NCBI GenBank assembly: GCA_016845345.1
Contig: JAERSV010000004.1
Location: 82,814 to 146,813 of the forward strand
Direction: 5' to 3'
From: Methanobacteriota archaeon
GTDB lineage: Archaea > Thermoplasmatota > Poseidoniia > Poseidoniales > Thalassarchaeaceae
DNA: 64,000 bases
A program made the position numbers and the translations under genes. Below, piece after piece: positions 56,587 to 64,000 of the stretch; positions within the stretch are counted from its first letter, which is position 1, and every line of letters starts with the position of its first letter. The notes below the pieces were generated by a model, which was given only the letters and a program-made list of their open reading frames with translations, did not search any database and was not told where the DNA came from.

Positions 56587-57699
56587 ATGATAGGTGAGGG
56601 TAAACTACAACCATTGATAATGGATTTGTCACCCGTTTCATCTACTACTAACAATTTCAGTGAAGGGTTGGAACCAACGCCTGAAACAAGAGGCTGGAAG
56701 AGGCGGTGGATTGCTAGACTTATTGCATTAGCACTCGTTGGATTTGGGTTATACACATCAAGTTATGAACCACTTTTCACTGTGGTAATTCTTTTCATAA
56801 TAATCGTGCCCTTCGAGAAACTATTTCCTCGACATAAGGAACAGAAGTTACTGCGTTCGAAAATCTCAACCGATGTTAGTTACGCCCTTGCATCTCCCAT
56901 ATTGAATCTCATTGGGGCAATCGCAGCAGGTGTAGTAGCAATCATCAGCCTAGCGTGGATTCCTGGCCTTTTAATGCGGCCACTGGTAGCAATGATACCA
57001 CCAATCGCTGCGCCTGTTGTAGCGCTTGTCCTCTTCGACTTTGTAGTCTACTGGGCGCACCGCTGGTACCATGAGGTGCCTTTCCTATGGCGCTTCCATG
57101 CAATACATCACTCAACCGAGCATCTAGACTGGGCAAGTGGATTTAGGGCTCACCCATTTGATGGGACTTTGATTGCACCTGCTTTTATCTTCCTAATTGC
57201 TGCAGGTTTTGACCCTGCAACAGCAGGAATTATTGCGGTTGTCCAAATTCTCAGTGGATTATTCCTGCACGCAAATGTGAAGTGGAGATTCCGCCCCTTA
57301 CACAAGATAATCATCACACCGGAATTTCACCACTGGCATCACACGAACGAACCTGAAGCCATTTGGTCAAACTATTCAGTGTTCTTGCCAATTTGGGACC
57401 TAATCTTTGGCACCTATTACATGCCAAAAGACAAGCGGCCCGAGGTGTATGGTGTGGATGAGTACATCCCTGACGGTATTACCGAGCAGTTACTACACCC
57501 GCTGCGTGATATGGGTAACCCGTTGTGGATCTTACACCATCCAATAAAGGCAATTGGTGTTGGATTTCGTTCAACAAAAAGCCTAGTAAAACAGATGTGG
57601 GAATCAGCCACTCGCCCTCGTGGGCACACACCGTTCAGAAATCCAGAAGATGCTCATCAAGCATCACAATTCCCCACTCAACCTGTCAAAATAAAGTAA
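56587..57699 (+). CDS. Fatty acid hydroxylase/sterol desaturase superfamily membrane protein
   Basis: His clusters FVVYWAHRWYHEVPFLWRFHAIHHSTEHLDWASGFRAHPFD and HANV...PEFHHWHHTNE. Confidence 0.88.
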   Translation: MIGEGKLQPLIMDLSPVSSTTNNFSEGLEPTPETRGWKRRWIARLIALALVGFGLYTSSYEPLFTVVILFIIIVPFEKLFPRHKEQKLLRSKISTDVSYALASPILNLIGAIAAGVVAIISLAWIPGLLMRPLVAMIPPIAAPVVALVLFDFVVYWAHRWYHEVPFLWRFHAIHHSTEHLDWASGFRAHPFDGTLIAPAFIFLIAAGFDPATAGIIAVVQILSGLFLHANVKWRFRPLHKIIITPEFHHWHHTNEPEAIWSNYSVFLPIWDLIFGTYYMPKDKRPEVYGVDEYIPDGITEQLLHPLRDMGNPLWILHHPIKAIGVGFRSTKSLVKQMWESATRPRGHTPFRNPEDAHQASQFPTQPVKIK

Positions 57700-57758
57700 G
57701 GATGGGCGGGGCAAGGCTATGACGGAAGACCGGAGTAGCAAGATTAGGAGATGGGTTC

Positions 57759-58112
57759 ATGGCTCGAAAAGTAGACGCTGTTACCGAACTGCGAAGGGGG
57801 GCGTTTGAGTTGGCACTTCTCGCTTATCTCAACAAAGGTGCTAACTTCGGTGGGGCCATTATTGATGGCCTTGAGGAAGCTACCGCTGGGGGATTCAGCA
57901 TCACGGAAGGTGCCCTTTACCCCGCACTGGGAAGACTTGAGAAAAAAGGGTACCTTCAACCAGAAATGCGCAAAGAAATTGAAGGAAGGAAAGCTCGAAA
58001 ATACTACTCACTAACAACTGATGGAAAAGATAGATTGCAAGAGTTAAAAGATGCCTGGGTGCCACTAGTTGAAGGAATAAATACATTATTTGGAGATGAT
58101 AATAATGAGTGA
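57759..58112 (+). CDS. PadR-family transcriptional regulator
   Basis: LRRGAFELALLAYLNKGANFGGAIIDGLEEATAGGFSITEGALYPALGRLEKKGYLQPEMRKEIEGRKARKYYSLTTDGKDRL. Confidence 0.93.
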   Translation: MARKVDAVTELRRGAFELALLAYLNKGANFGGAIIDGLEEATAGGFSITEGALYPALGRLEKKGYLQPEMRKEIEGRKARKYYSLTTDGKDRLQELKDAWVPLVEGINTLFGDDNNE

Positions 58113-58638
58113 AATTGACAATTATTTGAAAATGGTACGCAAAGGTATGAGATTTGTTTCCCGTTCAAATAAAATCTCGTTCTGTAATGAATTAGGTGCT
58201 CAATTTGAGTACCGTGGTACGTTACCACAAGAAAGCCCTGTTGCTTTAGGAAAGGCAATGCGTCAAGTGTATGGAATTGGAATGTTATATCGGATTTTAT
58301 TGATTGTTACTGCGTTTCCTTTAGGGATTCTTTCAACACCTATGATTGAATCTTGGTTCCCAAGTGTTCCAGTCAATCTCTTCCTCCTGCTTTCACTCAT
58401 CTGGGTTTTCCTTGCGGCTTATTACGGAGGACGTTGGTCTGGTTTATTCACCGGGATTTCTGCTGCAGTACCGCGAATTATTGCCTTGATTTTGTTCACA
58501 GTTGGACTAGATTTTGTCAATCAATTCTTTGATTCTTTTGAGGTCTCAGAAGGTGATGTTGGGCTGGTCTTGATTACTTCTCTTCTACTACCTATTGTTG
58601 GATTCTTTGCAGGTGGGCGCATCCGCCGCCCTGAATGA
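58105..58638 (+). CDS. Multi-TM membrane protein translationally coupled to PadR (DUF1700-like module)
   Basis: ATG 58105 overlaps the PadR stop (ATGAGTGA). MSEIDNYLKMVRKGMRFVSRSNKISFCNELGAQFE, then several TM segments. Confidence 0.75.
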   Translation: MSEIDNYLKMVRKGMRFVSRSNKISFCNELGAQFEYRGTLPQESPVALGKAMRQVYGIGMLYRILLIVTAFPLGILSTPMIESWFPSVPVNLFLLLSLIWVFLAAYYGGRWSGLFTGISAAVPRIIALILFTVGLDFVNQFFDSFEVSEGDVGLVLITSLLLPIVGFFAGGRIRRPE

Positions 58639-58855
58639 AGAAGAGACGAAGATCAGTACAAGGCGGCGGAGTCCCGGGTTGAATGAGGACTGTGGTGACC
58701 AACACAATCCAAGCCAAAACAAAGTTGAACACGGTGGGCGAAGAATACGCCACCCTGAGTCTTGACCATGCTCGGCATCAACCTGTTCGGCAAATAAACA
58801 TAATGCCGGATTGATTCGTTGAAATTGACATATTCACCGAATTGCGGAAGGTTCG

Positions 58856-61800
58856 TTAGTAGAAATCATCTAATGTGTACACTTTTACGCGATCGTTCTT
58901 AAACAAACTATCAAGTGAATCTGCTAAAACCGCGTATTTTTGTTGAGTATAGTTAGATGTCCCGAATGTTTCCATTACATGGTTTGCCACTTTGACATAT
59001 TTTCTTACAGCCCCTTCTGAAACCGTCATGATTAGGTTGCCCTCACATTGCATTGGGCCGTCGGTTCGAGTAATCGCTGCAGTTCCAGTAGTCGCCTTTA
59101 CCGGTTTGATGCATTTACCAGATAGCGGTGCTCTGCGGAATTTTTCTCCGCACCTCCCACACCTAAATTTCTGACGAGTGAAGGCCAATAGATTACCTCT
59201 CAAATCCGGGAAAAAGTGAGATTCAACTACTGATGATGCAACCCTCTCAACATTAACTGAGCGTAATCTTTCGGCCAATGAGATTTGTGCATTCATCTTG
59301 TCAACCATGGTCTCAAGAATCTTGTAAGCAGAATTAGATGGCCCTGCGTCTAATGATGTTAGATTGTGAGTATACCCATACCCACGTAGTGCACCAATCG
59401 TTCCAATTCTCTTCTCAACGAAATCCATGATGTCAGCAACCTCTTTTGGATGCGGCATCTTGGTGGTTGCTTCGTAGAATTCTCGTGGATAAAACCACGC
59501 TGAATCAACGTTCAGAGCTTCTTTATCCAACTCTGCTGGATTCAAACGCGTAGTGAGGACAAGAGGAGCATCCATTCTTCCACCTCTATTAGCAGGGAGT
59601 ATTTGTTTAGAGAAATTCAGTAATCCGTCTAGTAATAACATAATACAATCTTCGTCACCGTCGCAGTTTCTACGCTTAGCAGCATGGAAAAGTGTGTGCG
59701 CATATCCACCTGATGCATCGGTAAATCCAATGATTCTACATAGTACCCCACCAGATGTGTGAGGCGCTAAAGCAATCCCCATCTGCCCTACAAGTCCTTC
59801 TACGCCTTCAACATTGTAAAATGGCTCCATTTTGTAAAATCTAATGAGCAAATCATCAATGAAATTACAGGTGTTCAATAAGTGATCAATTCCCTTAGTG
59901 CTAGGAATGAAATCTTGAGGAAACAACTCAACAACTTGGATGTCTGATTCCAGTGGATTACCGTCCACGTCTGAAACATAACCTAATTCCACCAAGCGTT
60001 GCCATGGAGTGCCTATCTCACAAGGCCGGAAATGGGTTACTGGGATATCGGACATGTCGAACCGCACAGTCCCATCGCGAAACACCGGTAAATTGTGACG
60101 AGCGCGTAATATTCCCTTCTCAAGAGGTTCTGGTGTTTGGGTTTTTGAGGTTAAACCCTTTACACATTTGACCTTCGGAATTTTGTCAATGCCCAGTTCT
60201 TCAATCTTTGATTCAAGAATACTTGTTAATGGAACCGTTTGGAATTCTCCTTGTCGACGGCTGTTCGAGTTTGAGGATTTAATCGCTAAAGTCCTACCAT
60301 TACAGGTTGATGAAACGTCTTCTGAAACCAGACGATGGTGACATTTTGTAAATGGTGAGGCTCGGCCGCATTTGGTGCATTCACGCGGCCCCATTGAAAT
60401 TCTTAGATTACCCTTGCTTGATGCCACCGTGAGTAAACGCTGGGGGCCACCCTGTGTACCTACAGGGAACAATGAATGAACCGAGGTTTTCATCAGTCTT
60501 GCGGCCGCCTTTTCGGGCCGGGCCATTCTCGCTCCAATGCGGATTGGTATATTGTGCTCCCATCTCGCTTCACTACATTCTCGGATGATGTGAAGGATAC
60601 CATCAACTGCGTTATCATCAAGTAATTTCTGAGCAGCAATGAGGCGGTCTGGGTCTGTCGTGCCCTCATCAATAACCGTGGCTGCTGCCTCATCTCCTGC
60701 CTTGTCTGTGGCAGCAATTCCGTCTCCCCTCTGACGTGCAGCAGTTTCTGCCTGAATTCTCACTTTTTCTCTTTTCGCTTCAAGAATCTTGTAGCGTTCA
60801 GATTCTACTTTGAGGATTTGAAGGGCGCCTTCAATGCGCTGTAAACGGTCTTCAAAATGTGGTGTCATTTCTACTCTCTTCGTTATCTGTTGGTCTTTTA
60901 CTTTCAACCCCAAACCGTCTAACAGCCCCTCCCAACTAGAAGTAACAATAATGTCATCACCATCGTGATAATGGGGTAATCCAAGTAGCATCATTGAGGT
61001 CTTTAACATACCGTGTTGAAGGTGTAAATCTCCACAACGATAAGATGCGTTGAGAGGTGGAGGGACATCTATTTTATTACCTGGAGTTGTGCTATCTTCA
61101 CCTTCTCTTGGCCAATTTTTTGCGCCGCCTTTCAATCTCATCCAAAGGATGGATGTTGAATCATTGTTCCATGGATTCTGCTTAGATTCTTCAGCAGGAA
61201 AAATCTCTGCTTCCTGAATAATTGAATGTAATACTGAAAGCCACTCGATTGGCAAATCCAACCAATTTAAATTCCATGGTGGGGGAATTGCACAGTTGAA
61301 TTGGTGGCTAATTCTGAGTGCTGATTTCCAATCAAGTGGCATTGTTTGCAAATGTTGAACCCAAGATTTCTTCAAGTGGAAGTTTTCCATATCATCATTA
61401 GAAATCATGCCTGGAATTCCGTCGGGGAGTTGAGAACGCTCAATGTCAAGAGCCTGAACAAAATTTGACAAAGACTTCTCATCATCTAGAGCCTCAATAA
61501 GTTCAGCCGCCCACCAATCACGATTATATGCAGATGGAACGAGATTCTTGTTGTTCTCTAAGAATTCACCGAATCCTAACATTATTTCCCCATTATCCCA
61601 AATTGAAAGGACGTCATCATCAATTTCGCTCCATTTTGACAAATAATCCACTCTACCAAAGCGGCCATCTTTGAGAATTACTGTTGGCCCTTGTAGTGAA
61701 TCACATGGAGTGACTGCACATGCTTTTCCCGGCCTTTCTATCTTCAATTGTGTGCCAACCGCGATGAATTCACCCATCGCATGCATGGTAACGGGTGACA

Positions 61801-62842
61801 ATGCGCCAGCCGCCAAGCCTGTCGCTCTAGTTCTTCCATATCTCAGGCGGAATCCCCCTGGGGCAAGGGGTTCTCCAAATACTGGTCGGCCAGCGATGAT
61901 GTCTTCCATGAATCTCGAAATTGGTTTGATTGAACGCTTTTCAAATCCAAGGCTTTGCCCTTCTTCATCTGATTTGCTCTTATTGGCAAAATGGCTGATA
62001 AATTCCCATCCTTCGACCTTTAAGTTTGAAGTGTGTTTCTGTACTTTAGGTGCTTTCAGACACAAGCCTTCACCGATAACTAGGAGGACACCCCCGCGCA
62101 CTCTTGAACCATCGACATTCTCGATATTTCCATATCCAGCACACTCTTGTGCTTCGGTTGATTCACCATTGACCATTATCGGACAAGCTTTGACAATCGT
62201 TTCAATCTCTTCTGGTGACGGGCGGTACTGCAAGTTTCCTCGATAGAGTCCAAACTCTTCTTTGACCCTTTCAATCTCTTCGTGACGTGCGATGTATGGG
62301 CCTACACCTAACTCTCTTCTCACCACATCTGTGATGAGGACTGCGAGTGCTTGTGCTGTACCACCTGCGGCTCGAATCGGGCCGCAAAAATCCACCGAAA
62401 CAAATTGTGAACCATCTGCATTGTTGAGTAACCTCACATTGCTAATTCCTTCGAGTGGGGCTACCAATACGGCTTCAGTCAAAATTGCGAGGCCAACTCG
62501 TAATCCAACCTCAACTGCTCGTTCTAAATCTGCAGTGCGTGCATGCATCCTCTTAGCAACTGATTTACTCATTTCAATCGCTGTGGTTTCTCTTTCAGAT
62601 TTTAGTAATAATTCTCTTAATTCATCTGCAATCTTCAAACCATCAAGATATTCATCAAGCAATTTTTCAGTTCTATCAGCCAAATCTGAGGCTCTAGGAA
62701 TCTCCACAACCTCGGTGAAATCTTTACCCAGACTTCTAGCCTTTTCTGCAATTTGATATTCTATCTCGCAATGCTCATCAAGCCACACATGGTATGCATC
62801 CATCTCCTTAGATAGACGCTCTTCATTCCATGGATGTAACAT
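58856..62842 (-). CDS. polC: DNA polymerase II (PolD) large subunit DP2, intein-free
   Basis: CGPIRAAGGTAQALAVLITDVVRRELG, GCKLSN-independent DP2 motifs LAPHTSGGVLCRIIGFTDASGGYAHTLFHAAKRRNCDGDEDCIMLLLDGLLNFSKQILPANRGGRMDAPLVLTT, C-term CGRCGEKFRR zinc motif. Confidence 0.96.
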   Translation of the reverse strand: MLHPWNEERLSKEMDAYHVWLDEHCEIEYQIAEKARSLGKDFTEVVEIPRASDLADRTEKLLDEYLDGLKIADELRELLLKSERETTAIEMSKSVAKRMHARTADLERAVEVGLRVGLAILTEAVLVAPLEGISNVRLLNNADGSQFVSVDFCGPIRAAGGTAQALAVLITDVVRRELGVGPYIARHEEIERVKEEFGLYRGNLQYRPSPEEIETIVKACPIMVNGESTEAQECAGYGNIENVDGSRVRGGVLLVIGEGLCLKAPKVQKHTSNLKVEGWEFISHFANKSKSDEEGQSLGFEKRSIKPISRFMEDIIAGRPVFGEPLAPGGFRLRYGRTRATGLAAGALSPVTMHAMGEFIAVGTQLKIERPGKACAVTPCDSLQGPTVILKDGRFGRVDYLSKWSEIDDDVLSIWDNGEIMLGFGEFLENNKNLVPSAYNRDWWAAELIEALDDEKSLSNFVQALDIERSQLPDGIPGMISNDDMENFHLKKSWVQHLQTMPLDWKSALRISHQFNCAIPPPWNLNWLDLPIEWLSVLHSIIQEAEIFPAEESKQNPWNNDSTSILWMRLKGGAKNWPREGEDSTTPGNKIDVPPPLNASYRCGDLHLQHGMLKTSMMLLGLPHYHDGDDIIVTSSWEGLLDGLGLKVKDQQITKRVEMTPHFEDRLQRIEGALQILKVESERYKILEAKREKVRIQAETAARQRGDGIAATDKAGDEAAATVIDEGTTDPDRLIAAQKLLDDNAVDGILHIIRECSEARWEHNIPIRIGARMARPEKAAARLMKTSVHSLFPVGTQGGPQRLLTVASSKGNLRISMGPRECTKCGRASPFTKCHHRLVSEDVSSTCNGRTLAIKSSNSNSRRQGEFQTVPLTSILESKIEELGIDKIPKVKCVKGLTSKTQTPEPLEKGILRARHNLPVFRDGTVRFDMSDIPVTHFRPCEIGTPWQRLVELGYVSDVDGNPLESDIQVVELFPQDFIPSTKGIDHLLNTCNFIDDLLIRFYKMEPFYNVEGVEGLVGQMGIALAPHTSGGVLCRIIGFTDASGGYAHTLFHAAKRRNCDGDEDCIMLLLDGLLNFSKQILPANRGGRMDAPLVLTTRLNPAELDKEALNVDSAWFYPREFYEATTKMPHPKEVADIMDFVEKRIGTIGALRGYGYTHNLTSLDAGPSNSAYKILETMVDKMNAQISLAERLRSVNVERVASSVVESHFFPDLRGNLLAFTRQKFRCGRCGEKFRRAPLSGKCIKPVKATTGTAAITRTDGPMQCEGNLIMTVSEGAVRKYVKVANHVMETFGTSNYTQQKYAVLADSLDSLFKNDRVKVYTLDDFY

Positions 62843-62991
62843 TGCTCAATCGCCGTCCCGCTTCCCAACAAAGCAGTTTAGAAAGCGGGCGCTAAAAGTC
62901 ATTCGCACTGAACAAGATTAGATAATTAGTGGAAATAAAGAACTCGCAACGTTGATGGCCCTACCATGATGACAACGTTTTGGCGACAAGC

Positions 62992-63579
62992 ATGGCGGAA
63001 TCAACCAGTGCACCTAACGCAAGAGAATCATTGATTGAGAAAATAAGAGAACTTGCTTGGCTACACTCAGACCATGAAGAATTCACCTTGGCAAGTGGGC
63101 GTAAGAGCCGACATTTTTTTGATATGAAACCGGTAATGATGGATCCACAATGCGCGCATTATCTTGGAGTGCTAATCCATGCCAAACTCGAGGAGCTCGG
63201 GGGCATTGACACCGTTGGTGGACTTGAACTAGGAGCAGTGCCGCTAACTGGAATTGCTATCGCTAAGGCTGGTGCAGGAAGCGATCTCAGGGGATTCATA
63301 ATGCGGAAAGAACCCAAGGGAAGAGGAGGACGTAAAACAGGAAATCCACCGGGAATCGAAGGGTCCACACTATTATTGGGAGACAGATGTGTCATCTTAG
63401 AAGATGTTACCACTACTGGTGGGTCTGCCCTAAAAGCAGTTGACCGACTAATTGAGATGGGTTGTGACGTTGTTGGGTGCATCACGATTCTTGACCGCCA
63501 AGAGGGTGGGATGGAGGCTTTTTCAGAAGCAGGCGTTCCTCTCTATCCATTAACTACTCTATCAGATATTGAGTCATGA
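62992..63579 (+). CDS. pyrE: Orotate phosphoribosyltransferase
   Basis: FTLASGRKSRHFFDMKPVMMDP, GGLELGAVPLTGIAIA, MRKEPKGRGG, CVILEDVTTTGGSALKAVDRL. Confidence 0.93.
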   Translation: MAESTSAPNARESLIEKIRELAWLHSDHEEFTLASGRKSRHFFDMKPVMMDPQCAHYLGVLIHAKLEELGGIDTVGGLELGAVPLTGIAIAKAGAGSDLRGFIMRKEPKGRGGRKTGNPPGIEGSTLLLGDRCVILEDVTTTGGSALKAVDRLIEMGCDVVGCITILDRQEGGMEAFSEAGVPLYPLTTLSDIES

Positions 63580-63710
63580 ATTTCATACATAATTTACTTC
63601 AAATCATACATTACTACACAGGTGACTTAAAACAGTAAATTGTAACGCAGTCTAATTAATAGAGAAAGTGAATAATACTCTAAGCCCCCGCCAAGTGCTT
63701 TGTTGATGTG

Positions 63711-64000
63711 ATGCCGGACTCTGAAAGTGTAACTATTGTTCGGCGTTGGTTTGAAGAAGGCTGGAATAAAAATAATTCAAATCTTATTGAGGAATTATTC
63801 TCACCCTCATTCCGTGCAGATGGTGGCCCGCATGGCGTCCTTGACAGGCTTGGCTACAAACAATACTTTGAGGCCGTTCACCTTGCTTCACCAGACATCC
63901 AGTGTAAAATTGTTGAATTACTTGATGCTGGTGAATATGTTGTTTCCAAAATCCATTCAGAAGGCACTCACTCTGGTTCTGTCAAAGGGATTGAAGCATC
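63711..64000 (+). CDS. SnoaL-like/ester cyclase family protein (partial, runs off the right edge)
   Basis: Manual translation: MPDSESVTIVRRWFEEGWNKNNSNLIEELFSPSFRADGGPHGVLDRLGYKQYFEAVHLASPDIQCKIVELLDAGEYVVSKIHSEGTHSGSVKGIEA; no stop before the window end. Confidence 0.72.
   Translation, partial: MPDSESVTIVRRWFEEGWNKNNSNLIEELFSPSFRADGGPHGVLDRLGYKQYFEAVHLASPDIQCKIVELLDAGEYVVSKIHSEGTHSGSVKGIEA

Noticed and set aside
61671-62756. Plus-strand ORFs of 191 and 154 aa opposite DP2
   Set aside because: DP2 motifs are continuous through this region on the minus strand.
1-64000. tRNA/rRNA genes, transposases, integrases, toxin-antitoxin or CRISPR-Cas/defence islands
   Set aside because: Scanned intergenic regions and ORFs by eye; no convincing cloverleaf/T-loop, rRNA signature or mobile/defence protein motif. 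tRNAscan-SE and PADLOC/DefenseFinder would be decisive.

Overview
This 64 kb window looks like a chromosome fragment of a marine Euryarchaeon. The supporting genes are DNA polymerase II large subunit DP2, primase PriL, RNA polymerase subunit D with S11/S4/S13 in archaeal order, type II methionine aminopeptidase, pantoate kinase, MptE, DUF373 and an archaeal type IV pilin. I think Marine Group II/Poseidoniales is likely, but that assignment is inference. Coding density is high, with about 50 protein genes on both strands. I found no convincing rRNA, tRNA, CRISPR array or transposase.

Informational genes: LeuRS of bacterial type, DP2, PriL, Rpo3, S11, S4, S13 and an Upf1/Dna2-like helicase.
Central metabolism: 2-oxoacid oxidoreductase, ATP-PEPCK, ribulose-phosphate epimerase, OPRTase and a phosphohexomutase.
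Redox: thioredoxin and a BolA/CGFS-glutaredoxin pair.
Cell surface: pilin, three glycosyltransferases, a flippase, a TSP3/beta-propeller giant protein and several anchored proteins.

Most interesting observations:
(i) A canonical EF-hand-like loop inside RNA polymerase subunit D, where Fe-S cysteines occur in some other archaea.
(ii) Two identical 13-bp palindromic boxes bracketing a TATA-like element before an uncharacterised surface protein gene.
(iii) A transmembrane regulator with tandem cytoplasmic winged helices, preceded by a perfect inverted repeat.
(iv) A perfect 18-bp terminator hairpin that is stable only in the sense RNA, after the pilin gene.
(v) An archaeal CDIN1/TPD-type nuclease homolog.
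(vi) A GNAT-NodB deacetylase fusion.
(vii) A compositionally deviant flippase gene inside a pilin/glycan locus.

No single feature is clearly a complete new defence or mobile system. All family calls are by eye and need HMM or structure confirmation.
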